From assembly GCA_011369465.1 (NCBI GenBank), contig DRQG01000071.1, positions 1 through 51,518 on the forward strand: 51,518 bases of DNA. The letters are read 5' to 3'. The position numbers and the translations under genes were made by a program. Positions 33,727 to 42,366 of the stretch are shown here, one piece after another. The first letter of the stretch is position 1; each line of letters starts with the position of its first letter. A model generated the notes under the pieces. The model saw only the letters and a list, made by a program, of their open reading frames with translations, was not told the origin of the DNA and searched no databases. The DNA is from Caldithrix abyssi (lineage in GTDB: Bacteria; Calditrichota; Calditrichia; Calditrichales; Calditrichaceae).

Positions 33727-35913
33727 TTATTTGAGCAGAACCATCTTTTTCACTTCGGATTGATCGTCTAAGGTTAACTGATAAAAATAAACGCCCGAAG
33801 CTAAGCCGGTTCCGTCGAATTCGAACTCATATTTGGCGCCGCGGTTAACATTGCCGTTATACAAGGTGTTGACCAGCTGACCTGCGGCATTGTAAACTTT
33901 AAGCTGTGCCTTACCCGCTTTAACCGGTACAAACTCGATATGGGTAACCGGATTGAACGGGTTGGGATAGTTTTGTTCCAATGAATATTTGCGAGCAACC
34001 AGGGGATTGTCATCATCGATGGCAGCCGGTGGGAACAAGCCTCTGGCTTCGCGTACCCAAATCTGGTTCTTACGATCCACATAGGCTTCCGCTTGAGGAT
34101 CGGCACCTGTAGTGTCCACACATACATTATAACCAACCCAGACGGTTCCATCGGTACGGCTGTCCACCGTTTTAACCATATTCAATTCATATTCATCAAC
34201 CTGAGGCGTGCCGGTAATATTCACCCAACCGGACCAGTCAAAACCGCCGTTGGTTGAACGGGCAACGTAAATATCCGTTTTGTAATCTCTCTCATCTGTA
34301 TTGGGATCATCATCCACGCTATACCTCGGTAACGCGCCATACTCAACATTTGTTCTCGGTCTATCCAGCCAGGCCGCATAAAGATTGCCGGCATCATCAA
34401 AAGCCAAATCAATTTCGGAATCCCAGAACAACGTATGGGTAGGCAAACTTTCATCTCCGGCATACACGCCATTATTATAGGCGATGTGCCGTCCCGTCCA
34501 GTACGAAGAATCCACATCGTAAATGGCCACCCATTGCCCGCTATAATACGGTGAATACATAATACCATGAGCGCCGTCTACGCCGCCCCAGAAGGCGGAG
34601 AAACCGATATAAATATCATTGTTATCGGAAACAATCACATCCACCTGATCATTACAATACACTTCTGCAGGGCCTACATAAAGCACGGTATCGCCGTTAT
34701 CATTAACATACCACAAGGAATCCGAAGCCTGAACCTGAGAAGGGAAACCCAACTCGTTAAAAAAGCTTAACGTATCCCAGGCAGACCATGTATAACCATA
34801 ATCGTTGGTGGTTGTGTAGGTTACATACAAGGTGTCATAATATAACGATGAATCCACCGGATAATTCAACTGACCGATGGTGGCAATGACGCCAAATCCG
34901 CTGGCATTCATGTCGATAGCTCTGGTTAGTATGGTGACATCCGCATATTCCCAGATCGTGGGGTCGGTGCCCTCATCCCAGCTATAGGTCATGGAATTGA
35001 GCGGATCATTGGTATGTGCAGCCAGAGCTACCTGATCGTTTTGCAAACCGAACTGTTGCTGTTCCGCATCGCTTACCCAATGTGAAAATATGCCGGCATA
35101 ATGATAAACGCCCGAATTATCTTTAACCACATCTACCGCACCGCGCCATAAGCGGTTTTCCTTGGCGTCTGCAGGAAAAAGCGGATTCGTTACACCGGCC
35201 AGGTCCGGATGCAGCCAGCCGTCATCCATCAGCCAGTCCGGTGCCGTCCAGTCATATTCGGCCACATCGTTTACATAGCCTCCGTTGTAGTCCGTAACTA
35301 AATAGGGGTGAGATAAAGCCGCCTGGGTGGTGGGATGAGCCTGTTTATACCAATTAAACGCTGCAAAAGGATAGTCCAGGGCAACGGCTCCCGTGTAACG
35401 TCCGCCAACGCTGCCGTCATTGGACATATCCACTTCCACATGCGTGGCTCTGTAAAAGGAACCGTTATCCAGACCGCTGCTTACCTCGATTTCGTGAGCG
35501 CCGATATATCCGGTGTACGTATCGCCGGCAATGTGCTGGCGGTACACTGCAAAGAGGCGATCCACGCTATTTCCCAAAGCATCGGTTCCCTTAAAACGAT
35601 CGATGCCGCGGATACCGGAATCGATCCAGCCATAACCGTTCAGGGAACTATCGATGAGGCTGTACACTGTTTCACCGTTGGTTTTGTTGAGGCGCATGGG
35701 CGGGCGTACAAAACCGCTGCCGCTCGAACCGCTCGAGCTGGTCTGCATGGCCTCAGCAGCTTTTTCGATCGGTTTCGGAATAACCTTCATTGTTTTATTG
35801 GCAATCGAATAGCGATCGCTTAATTTAATAATTTTGTCCTGTTTTTCTTCCGCCTGGAGTAAAACCACCAAAGCAAAAGTGAGCAGAACGACAACAGTAA
35901 AAATCCTCCTCAT
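33727..35913 (-). CDS. T9SS-sorted protein with sialidase-like Asp-boxes (tandem paralog 1)
   Basis: 728 residues with a signal peptide (about 1-21, ending VVLLQAEE). The body has Asp-box-like motifs near the ends of beta hairpins (TTNDYGYTWSAWD; STNGGFDWSGW) followed by a segment ending DGTVWVGYN, suggesting a BNR/sialidase-type beta propeller. The catalytic arginine triad of true sialidases cannot be assigned by eye. The C-terminal 90 residues are a canonical T9SS type A sorting domain (LEQNYPNPFNPVTHIEF to KKMVLLK). It is paralogous to the next gene upstream; both share an N-terminal DSS-x-NGYGW motif and an A-x-EI-x-VS-x-GL segment. Each gene has its own leader, and a hairpin lies between them. 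Confidence 0.85.
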   Translation of the reverse strand: MRRIFTVVVLLTFALVVLLQAEEKQDKIIKLSDRYSIANKTMKVIPKPIEKAAEAMQTSSSGSSGSGFVRPPMRLNKTNGETVYSLIDSSLNGYGWIDSGIRGIDRFKGTDALGNSVDRLFAVYRQHIAGDTYTGYIGAHEIEVSSGLDNGSFYRATHVEVDMSNDGSVGGRYTGAVALDYPFAAFNWYKQAHPTTQAALSHPYLVTDYNGGYVNDVAEYDWTAPDWLMDDGWLHPDLAGVTNPLFPADAKENRLWRGAVDVVKDNSGVYHYAGIFSHWVSDAEQQQFGLQNDQVALAAHTNDPLNSMTYSWDEGTDPTIWEYADVTILTRAIDMNASGFGVIATIGQLNYPVDSSLYYDTLYVTYTTTNDYGYTWSAWDTLSFFNELGFPSQVQASDSLWYVNDNGDTVLYVGPAEVYCNDQVDVIVSDNNDIYIGFSAFWGGVDGAHGIMYSPYYSGQWVAIYDVDSSYWTGRHIAYNNGVYAGDESLPTHTLFWDSEIDLAFDDAGNLYAAWLDRPRTNVEYGALPRYSVDDDPNTDERDYKTDIYVARSTNGGFDWSGWVNITGTPQVDEYELNMVKTVDSRTDGTVWVGYNVCVDTTGADPQAEAYVDRKNQIWVREARGLFPPAAIDDDNPLVARKYSLEQNYPNPFNPVTHIEFVPVKAGKAQLKVYNAAGQLVNTLYNGNVNRGAKYEFEFDGTGLASGVYFYQLTLDDQSEVKKMVLLK

Positions 35914-35963
35914 AACCCCTCCTTATTTGGTTAATGTAACTATGTGTTCTTTATTTTAACAAT

Positions 35964-35994
35964 TCGATTCCATCGCTCAAAGCGATGGAATCGA
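35964..35994 (-). terminator. Hairpin after the 691-aa T9SS gene
   Basis: A perfect 14-bp stem, TCGATTCCATCGCT (35964-35977) with AGCGATGGAATCGA (35981-35994), has a 3-nt loop and lies 20 bp past the stop at 36014. The following U-tract on the minus strand is weak (mixed A/T), so it may stabilise the 3' end rather than terminate efficiently. Confidence 0.65.
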
Positions 35995-36013
35995 TATAAA
36001 GCTTTATTGTACT

Positions 36014-38089
36014 CTATTTAAGGTAAACCATTTTCTTTATCTCTTTTTTACCGGCCAGAGAAAGCTGGTAAAAATAAACACCGGCAGATAGACCATTTGC
36101 CTCAAATCGTATTTTGTAGTTTTGTCCTGCCGTAACTTGTCTTTCAAAGATACGTCCTACCATCTGCCCCGCTGTATTATACACGGTTATTTGTGCCCGT
36201 CCGCTTTGGTGAGCGTTAAACTCAATCACTGTGGCAGGATTGAAGGGATTGGGGTAATTCTGTTTCAAAGAAAATTCCTTAGCCACAGTCGGCAGAGGTT
36301 CATTATCAATGGCGGTAGGCACTCCGGATACCTCGCCGATCCAGATGCGGTTTACTCTAGCCATATAAATATCTTCATCGCCTACGAACGGGTCATCCAC
36401 ATCTACCAGATTATAACCGATGTAAACGGTGCCGCCGTTTTTAGTGGAAACGGTGTTGGCCATTTTCAATTCGTATTCATCCAGATCCGGTGTATTGGTG
36501 ACATTCACGCGCCAGCCCCACGTTTTTCCTTTGTCCTTTGAACCGGATACAAAAACATCCGTCATCACTTCCGGGTTATCTATAGTAAAATATTTTCCGA
36601 TATCGGAATAATTCAGGTCGAAACGTGGCCTGTCCAGCCAGGCGGCATACAAATTGCCGTCCGCATCCATACCCAGGTCCACTTCGGAATCCAGATAGAT
36701 CGGGCCGGAAGAGTCTCCTGCAAAGAAGCCGTTGTTGTACATTATGCGATGATTTGAAAACGTAGCGCCCTTGTCTTCACTTAAAATAAGGTGCAATCCG
36801 GTGTGGTGATACATGGGATACCAGCCGCCTACGTCACCGGTCAAATCTTCACTGGATACACCCCACATCTGCATGTAAGCTATGTAGATGTTATTGTCCT
36901 CGTCAACCAACACATCCATATCGAAATTCGTTCCCACAAAAGCAGGGCCTTCATACCAAATCGTATCGCCGCTCACCGAATCGATATCGGCAATAATGGA
37001 ATCCTGTTGTACAACCACGGTCGGAATTCCCAGGTCGTCCCATTCAAGGATAATCGGATCGGACCAGGTAACGCCGTAATCATTGGTAATCATCAGCATA
37101 GGACGCAATTCGGCATAGGCAAATCCTTCGCCGGCCGGGTGCTCTCCGTCGTGCCCGGTAGCTGCAATTACACCAAAACCGCTGGAGTTCATACTTACGT
37201 GGGGTGCTGGCATAGTAACTTTTGTAGGATCAATAAGTACCGGATTGGTGTTGATTGTCCATGCGTCCGTCGGATCTTCGGCCGTGGCGGTTAAAATAGC
37301 GTCATCTGTACGCGCGGCTTCGCTAGCCAAAAACCAGTTAGCATAAACCCCTACATAATGATATACGTTGTTAGCATCTTTAACAATGGATACGGGCCCA
37401 TTCCAGAGTCTGTTACCACCGGGTGAGTCATGATGAGTATAGCCCTCATCCATCTTTAAAGAACCGGTCCAATCGCCTCCGTTATTTCCGTAATCCCAAA
37501 GATAATCGCTGATCAGATACGGGCTTGAAATAGCCGGTTCCGTATCGGCATTGCCGCTCATATATTGATTAAAATGAATAAACGGCATATCGAGCGCCAC
37601 GACTCCCGGATAACGGGCGCCGACGGTTCCCTGCGCTATATCAGCGTTTAAATCCCCATAGACGAAAAGCTCTCCGCCTTCCAGACCGCCGCTTACATCT
37701 ATTTCGGCTGCTCCCAGAATTCCTGTTCTGGTATCTCCGGTTTGGTATTTACGGTAACCCAACAAAACAAAATCGGCCTCCGGATAATAATCCACAGAAT
37801 GAATAGCCTCATTCAACCAGCCATATCCGTTACGGGAAGAATCCACCAATACATGCGTTGCGTTTTCCGTTGTGCGCATTATCCGTTGTGCGCTTTTGGT
37901 AAGGTTATCCCGGTGGGCATATTTGGCATATAAATATTCGGGTATTTCTAACTGATTTATTTTATTTATAGCATATTGGGATTTTACAAGAGGGGGAGTA
38001 TATTTTTTGTTTATTTTGTAGTCGCTGGCTAAAAGGGTGGTGGAAAAAACGAAAATGAAAGATAAAAGTACTGTAATGGTTTTGTTCAT
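36014..38089 (-). CDS. T9SS-sorted protein with sialidase-like Asp-boxes (tandem paralog 2)
   Basis: 691 residues with a signal peptide (about 1-21, ending TTLLAS). Asp-box-like motifs appear at TNDYGVTWSDP, EDKGATFSNH and KDKGKTWGWR, followed by GGTVYIGYN, matching the layout of paralog 1. The C-terminal sorting domain has LKQNYPNPFNPATVIEF and ends KKMVYLK. No catalytic residues can be assigned. The likely role is a surface or secreted glycan-binding or glycan-acting propeller. AAAGGAGGAATT precedes the ATG. A TATAAT box and a CAGGT-N5-ACCTG palindrome lie directly upstream, and a CRP-like site lies further up at 38455. Confidence 0.85.
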   Translation of the reverse strand: MNKTITVLLSFIFVFSTTLLASDYKINKKYTPPLVKSQYAINKINQLEIPEYLYAKYAHRDNLTKSAQRIMRTTENATHVLVDSSRNGYGWLNEAIHSVDYYPEADFVLLGYRKYQTGDTRTGILGAAEIDVSGGLEGGELFVYGDLNADIAQGTVGARYPGVVALDMPFIHFNQYMSGNADTEPAISSPYLISDYLWDYGNNGGDWTGSLKMDEGYTHHDSPGGNRLWNGPVSIVKDANNVYHYVGVYANWFLASEAARTDDAILTATAEDPTDAWTINTNPVLIDPTKVTMPAPHVSMNSSGFGVIAATGHDGEHPAGEGFAYAELRPMLMITNDYGVTWSDPIILEWDDLGIPTVVVQQDSIIADIDSVSGDTIWYEGPAFVGTNFDMDVLVDEDNNIYIAYMQMWGVSSEDLTGDVGGWYPMYHHTGLHLILSEDKGATFSNHRIMYNNGFFAGDSSGPIYLDSEVDLGMDADGNLYAAWLDRPRFDLNYSDIGKYFTIDNPEVMTDVFVSGSKDKGKTWGWRVNVTNTPDLDEYELKMANTVSTKNGGTVYIGYNLVDVDDPFVGDEDIYMARVNRIWIGEVSGVPTAIDNEPLPTVAKEFSLKQNYPNPFNPATVIEFNAHQSGRAQITVYNTAGQMVGRIFERQVTAGQNYKIRFEANGLSAGVYFYQLSLAGKKEIKKMVYLK

Positions 38090-38126
38090 AATTCCTCCTT
38101 TAGATGGTCTAAATTTAAATACATAA

Positions 38127-38165
38127 ATTATATCCTTTTATTATTGATACCAGGTACTTAACCTG
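38127..38165 (-). promoter_or_regulatory. Promoter with CAGGT-N5-ACCTG operator at the -35 position
   Basis: On the minus strand a perfect TATAAT (38132-38127) lies 38 bp before the ATG at 38089. There is no TTGACA at the proper distance. Instead the inverted repeat CAGGTACTTAACCTG (38151-38165) is centred about 38 bp upstream of the expected transcript start. This is the place of an activator that replaces the -35 contact, or of a repressor. Confidence 0.55.
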
Positions 38166-38454
38166 TACAAATACGGAATTAATGTTCTATATTAATAAGG
38201 AATCATTTCAGGTTTCGACCTCGTGCAGCTTCCTGTTTGAACTTTATGCATCGAAACAAAAGACTTTTAAGCAACAGATTTTAAAAGCCCATTTTATCTT
38301 TTTTATACATAAATCTATATATTCAAATCTGGGAAATATTGGATTTGCGGGGGATATTTTCTATTTACCAATATTCTAAAGTGAAAAAAAATATAAAGAC
38401 ATTTTTCAATAAATACAAACGAATTCTTTTATCTCTCGCATAATGTCAATCAAA

Positions 38455-38470
38455 TGTGACGCAGGTCAAA
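38455..38470. promoter_or_regulatory. CRP-like site TGTGA-N6-TCAAA
   Basis: TGTGACGCAGGTCAAA has a perfect left half and a 3/5 right half at the standard 6-bp spacing. A TTGACA hexamer on the minus strand lies 5 bp downstream (38449-38444), but no good -10 box follows it at 17 bp. The site is between the PilZ gene and the tandem T9SS genes. Confidence 0.35.
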
Positions 38471-38600
38471 ATACTGCCAACTGAACAACATGGGGAAAAA
38501 CAATTATTTCGATTATGAATATTCGGACGTCCGGTAGGTTTTCCGGTTGAAAAAAGTAAGGTGACAAATTGAATGTAACGGATATTCTGTCGGTATCGAT

Positions 38601-38939
38601 CTACTTCAGTATATCCGGATAAACCATTCCGATTTTGCTCAGATCCTCTTCGCTCAAGTAATCAAATTGGATGCCTACCTGGTATTTTTTTTCGGCCAGT
38701 TTATTCATGTTCTGAACTGTTCCCCTGGTTTTCACCACATCATCACCTATCCCAATGGTAAGTTCGATCCGCTGTCCGGGAGGCATGGGAAGAGGAGCCT
38801 CGATGGCGATACCAGTACGGCTGATATCCAGGGTTTTGACCATCCCCTCATTAATCACCTGATTTTCGGCATCCAGCAAACGAAAAGCCAGTAGATTTTC
38901 GGTTTCGATGCGGGACGCACCCCTACCGTCAAAAAACAT
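38601..38939 (-). CDS. PilZ domain protein (c-di-GMP receptor)
   Basis: A single-domain PilZ protein of 112 residues. The c-di-GMP-binding signature is complete: Arg6-x3-Arg10 (RGASR) near the N-terminus and Asp38-x-Ser40-x2-Gly43 (DISRTG). A strong AAAGGAGG precedes the ATG. Free-standing PilZ proteins relay c-di-GMP to motility, secretion or polysaccharide machinery. It is the last gene of the group that includes a GDP-mannose pathway enzyme, so control of surface polysaccharide is one possibility, but the gap of 146 bp upstream leaves its transcription unit open. Confidence 0.9.
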   Translation of the reverse strand: MFFDGRGASRIETENLLAFRLLDAENQVINEGMVKTLDISRTGIAIEAPLPMPPGQRIELTIGIGDDVVKTRGTVQNMNKLAEKKYQVGIQFDYLSEEDLSKIGMVYPDILK

Positions 38940-39085
38940 GATAAACCTCCTTTTTAGCTGGATTTACAATTACTTATTGTCATCCATTTCCTGAGTTTAA
39001 TTTTTATCAATTCGTCAAATCGAGATTAGAAAGAAAAATATTCACTCGTGAGTTTGGGTCGCTACATTGTTGTATGGAATTAAAG

Positions 39086-39328
39086 CTACGAGATTTCAGT
39101 AGGTTCTATTAAAGCTGTCAGACGGTCCAACCCCAGTTTATTTTGCTTTAATTCGCTTACAATCAAACTGATACGTGTTTCAGTATCATCCTTACGGTTA
39201 AAGTAAAAATACTTTTTACCGTTATAGAAAACAAGCCCACCGCGAAAATTACCGCGATGATATTTTACTTCTATAGATAATTCTTCCAAGAGATCAAGTA
39301 GCTCTTGTAAAGTTTTTTCTGCTTCCAT
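39086..39328 (-). CDS. Small conserved-looking hypothetical protein
   Basis: 80 residues: an amphipathic N-terminal helix (about 1-18, EKTLQELLDLLEEL), then KYHRGNFRGGLV and a beta-rich core (FYNGKKYFYFNRKDD), then a helical end. The gene-like composition and position between manC and the PilZ gene support it, although the ATG has no clear ribosome-binding site. The pattern of a helix, a G-x-F-x-G-G turn and short strands reminds me of a small uncharacterised family found in other FCB bacteria; this is memory, not a search. Function unknown. Confidence 0.65.
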   Translation of the reverse strand: MEAEKTLQELLDLLEELSIEVKYHRGNFRGGLVFYNGKKYFYFNRKDDTETRISLIVSELKQNKLGLDRLTALIEPTEIS

Positions 39329-39405
39329 TGTAAAATTACTCGATTGAATCTACTCTGAAGTATCCTGCCAAAACCAGTAACTTTAACACGTTCCGGTTGT
39401 ATCAA

Positions 39406-40482
39406 TTACAAATATTTATGTTGTTCTCTGCGCCTCAAGGTGTCTACCAGATCCTTCACACGTTGAGAACGATCTTTTCGGCAGATGAGTATTGCGTCGT
39501 CGGTTTCTACCACCACCAGGTTTTCCACATCGATAGCCGTAATCAGTTTTTTGGAAGAATAAAAATAATTATTTTTAGAACCCAGAAGTAAATGTTCTTC
39601 GGCAATGACGGCATTCCCGTTTTTATCTTTTTCCGAGATATTGTAAACGGCTTCCCAGGAGCCAATATCGTTCCATTTAAAATCGGCTTCGATCACGCAC
39701 ACGTCGGAAGCGGCTTCCAGTATGCCATAGTCGATAGATATGGACTTGATTTTCGAATACACATCAAAAATAACTTCATCCATTTGAGGGGTATCCACCG
39801 CTTTGCGGATCAGGTGTAAACCATCTGTCAGATCGGGTTGATGTTCATCAAAATTTTTCATAATGGATGTGGTGGTCCAAATGAACATACCACTGTTCCA
39901 TAGAAAATCACCGCTTTTAATGAATCGTTTTGCGGTGTCAATGTTTGGTTTTTCGGCAAAAGTTTTCACCTTAAAGATGGTTTTTCCCAGATCGTCGGAA
40001 ATTATCTTATCCTTCTGAATATATCCGTAACCGGTTTCCGGATAGGTGGGGGTGATGCCCATGGTAATAAGGCACTGGTGCTGGCGCGCATAGTCTGCCG
40101 CTATGCGGATGGTTTCCCTGAAATTTTCCTCATCTTCGATTAAATGATCGGCCGGAAGGACGACCATTACTTCCTCTTTACCGCTTCGTTTTTGAATGAT
40201 ACTGGTGGCCAGCCCAATGCAGGGGGCGGTATTGCGCCCAAAGGGTTCGGCAATAATGTTTTGCGCCGGAAGTTCGGGAAGGTCTTCGCGGACCATGTCC
40301 GTTAGCTCGGCATTGGTTATAACCAGAATCTTGGCATCTTCCGTTAGTCCTTTAATTCGGTTGTACGTCATGCGCAGCATGGAATCCCCGCCCAGGATGT
40401 TCAGCATTTGCTTGGGTCTGGACGATCGGCTTCGTGGCCAAAAACGGGTTCCGATTCCTCCTGCCATTAAAACTATATACAT
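39406..40482 (-). CDS. manC: Mannose-1-phosphate guanylyltransferase
   Basis: Cytoplasmic nucleotidyltransferase making GDP-mannose from GTP and mannose-1-phosphate for glycan synthesis. The 358 residues start with MAGGIGTRFWPRSR (6-19), followed by RPKQ with the signature Lys24, AEPFGRNTAP (78-87) and PADH (110-113), with an EKP motif further on. It lacks the C-terminal cupin isomerase domain of bifunctional forms, so isomerisation must be encoded elsewhere. TAGGAG inside the end of the preceding TPR gene serves as ribosome-binding site; the gap is 7 bp. Confidence 0.95.
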   Translation of the reverse strand: MYIVLMAGGIGTRFWPRSRSSRPKQMLNILGGDSMLRMTYNRIKGLTEDAKILVITNAELTDMVREDLPELPAQNIIAEPFGRNTAPCIGLATSIIQKRSGKEEVMVVLPADHLIEDEENFRETIRIAADYARQHQCLITMGITPTYPETGYGYIQKDKIISDDLGKTIFKVKTFAEKPNIDTAKRFIKSGDFLWNSGMFIWTTTSIMKNFDEHQPDLTDGLHLIRKAVDTPQMDEVIFDVYSKIKSISIDYGILEAASDVCVIEADFKWNDIGSWEAVYNISEKDKNGNAVIAEEHLLLGSKNNYFYSSKKLITAIDVENLVVVETDDAILICRKDRSQRVKDLVDTLRRREQHKYL

Positions 40483-40489
40483 CGCTCTC

Positions 40490-41440
40490 CTACTCTGTTT
40501 GATTCAACTCTGTATCCATTTTTGCTAACCAGAATTTAGCGACTTTATTGTCCGGTTCCAACTCTAAAACGGTATTAAAAACACGACGGGAATTATCCAT
40601 TTCTTTATTTAAAAAATAGGTTTCGCCAAGATTGTTCAAAGCGGCGATATAGCGCGGCTTTAAGGTAAGCGCTTTTAGAAAAAGCTTTATGGCCGTTTCA
40701 TAATCTTCGTTTATTTTGTACAAAACCGCCAGATTATTGATAGCTTCCGGATAGTTACGGTTAAAATGGATGGCCCGCTGCAAATGGTACATTGCACTGT
40801 CCAGATCACCTTCGTAATAATAGGCCACGGCTATGTTGTTATGTGCCTTGGCAAATGTGGAATCGATCAGTAGCGCTTTTTTGTAACCGTCAATCTGTTC
40901 GATGTATTCATCTTTGCGCGCCGTTTCTTCACTGATTTCGAAGGCTTCACGGCTCAGGTTTCCCATAATGATGCTTTCCACCAACCGGCGGTTGCGGATG
41001 GCCGGTTCGTAGCCCGGGTTCCCGCCCAGCGCTCTGTTGAAGGCTGCCAGAGCGGCGTTATAACGGTTTAACAGAAACAACATATAACCCATATTATTTT
41101 GCGCTTGATAATAATCAGGCTTTAGGGACACCGCCTTTTTGAATTCATCCAGAGCCGCTTCCACATCGCCGTTACGGTGCAGGGCAATTCCCAAAAAGTT
41201 GTGTACCTCCGCGTCTTCCGGAATGATTTCCAGCGCTTTACGCCAGGACAAAATGGCCATGCTGTCATCCCCGGCCTGAAAATACGATATACCGTCGCTT
41301 ACATAATTTTCGGCTTCGGCCAGACGCATTTCTTCGCTTTCGGCGGTTGTTTCCGATTCGGATTCTTTGGGTTCCGATTTAAACCAGGCGCAGGAAGTAA
41401 GCAGTACGAGAATAAAAAACAAGGATACGATACGTTGCAT
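40490..41440 (-). CDS. TPR-repeat lipoprotein
   Basis: 316 residues. A lipoprotein signal peptide ends LLTSC with Cys17 as lipidation site, followed by an acidic Ser/Glu linker. From about residue 40 there are seven or so tetratricopeptide repeats with the usual A-x3-F/L...N-N-L/M-G pattern (for example AEVHNFLGIALHRNGD and YQAQNNMGYMLFLLNR). It is probably an envelope scaffold exposed to the periplasm. AAGGAGG precedes the ATG. It sits between dapF and manC. Specific partners are not predictable. Confidence 0.9.
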   Translation of the reverse strand: MQRIVSLFFILVLLTSCAWFKSEPKESESETTAESEEMRLAEAENYVSDGISYFQAGDDSMAILSWRKALEIIPEDAEVHNFLGIALHRNGDVEAALDEFKKAVSLKPDYYQAQNNMGYMLFLLNRYNAALAAFNRALGGNPGYEPAIRNRRLVESIIMGNLSREAFEISEETARKDEYIEQIDGYKKALLIDSTFAKAHNNIAVAYYYEGDLDSAMYHLQRAIHFNRNYPEAINNLAVLYKINEDYETAIKLFLKALTLKPRYIAALNNLGETYFLNKEMDNSRRVFNTVLELEPDNKVAKFWLAKMDTELNQTE

Positions 41441-41536
41441 ATTGCCTCCTTACCAACTGTATTGGTTGGAAACGATTCGATTTACCTTCGGGTTAATTCC
41501 ACCCGGGTTGTGGCTAACTCCCTGCCGGACCGCGGC

Positions 41537-42355
41537 TTATTCATCCACTGCGTAGTGGCCGGTAAACACAAAATGTGCCGGGCCCTCCAAAAAAATTCCA
41601 TCATGTTCAAACCGTACCTTTAAACGGCCGCCTTGTGTTACAACATCCATTTCGGTTGCCGAATTTCCGCTTATCTGTTTAAAAAGCAAGGCGCTGGCGG
41701 TTATTCCGGTACCACAGGACAAAGTTTCCGCTTCCACTCCGCGTTCGTAAGTACGCACTTCAATACTATTATTGGACAGGGTTCTCAGGAAATTAATATT
41801 CGTCCCTTCAGGCTGAAACATAAGATGATTTCTTAATCGTTTTCCGATCCCGGATACATCCAGGCGATCTAATTCTTCTCCCACATCAATCACCACATGG
41901 GGCACTCCGGTATCCACTTTTCCCAGTATTTTATACTTTGCGGGCAAATCCAATTTTTCCGTTTCAATCTCCGTTCTTTTTCCGTCCGTCAAAATTTCTA
42001 CCCGGATGCGATCTGCCGAATGATAAAATACGCGATGCGGCCCGTCGCCGGCCTTTAATACCGCAGGCGGGCGGCAATTTTCGAGCATAACATGAGTAAA
42101 AAGTACCGCCGCACGCAAACCGTTACCGCACATGGTCGATTCCAAACCGTCGGCATTATAATAGTGCATAAAAGGTGGATCATTCTCATCACGATCCAAC
42201 AATATCAATCCGTCCGCGCCAATACCAAGATGGCGATGGCACATGCGTTTCACTAAAGACGGGTTGAGCCGCAGCGGGTCATCTTTATCCTGCTTTATGC
42301 AAATGAAATCGTTTCCCGTAGCCTCAATTTTGGCAAACTTGATGATTCGATTCAT
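41537..42355 (-). CDS. dapF: Diaminopimelate epimerase
   Basis: Converts LL- to meso-diaminopimelate for lysine and peptidoglycan. The 272-residue protein shows EATGNDFI (11-18), the first catalytic cysteine Cys76 in STMCGNGLRA and the second, Cys214, in LSCGTGITAS. This is the two-cysteine cofactor-independent mechanism of the family. It lies 11 bp after the Ig-like lipoprotein gene, so both are likely cotranscribed; the TPR lipoprotein follows after 96 bp. Confidence 0.96.
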   Translation of the reverse strand: MNRIIKFAKIEATGNDFICIKQDKDDPLRLNPSLVKRMCHRHLGIGADGLILLDRDENDPPFMHYYNADGLESTMCGNGLRAAVLFTHVMLENCRPPAVLKAGDGPHRVFYHSADRIRVEILTDGKRTEIETEKLDLPAKYKILGKVDTGVPHVVIDVGEELDRLDVSGIGKRLRNHLMFQPEGTNINFLRTLSNNSIEVRTYERGVEAETLSCGTGITASALLFKQISGNSATEMDVVTQGGRLKVRFEHDGIFLEGPAHFVFTGHYAVDE

Positions 42356-42366
42356 AACCTGTTCTC

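Larger units (their letters stand above)
38090..38600. other. 511-bp intergenic region upstream of the tandem T9SS paralogs
   Basis: AT-rich and without a supported protein gene; a plus-strand open frame at 38182-38379 has no ribosome-binding site and no protein-like composition. The region holds the promoter with palindrome (38127-38165), an 8-bp inverted repeat AATATTGG (38335-38342)/CCAATATT (38368-38375), a TTGACA hexamer on the minus strand (38449-38444) and a CRP-like site (38455-38470) just upstream of it. A long leader of about 320 nt from the distal site is possible. Confidence 0.7.

Noticed and set aside
38182-38379. Open frame of 65 codons on the plus strand in the gap upstream of the tandem T9SS genes
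   Set aside because: No Shine-Dalgarno sequence, low-complexity AT-driven composition rich in Phe, Ile and Lys, and it overlaps likely regulatory sequence.
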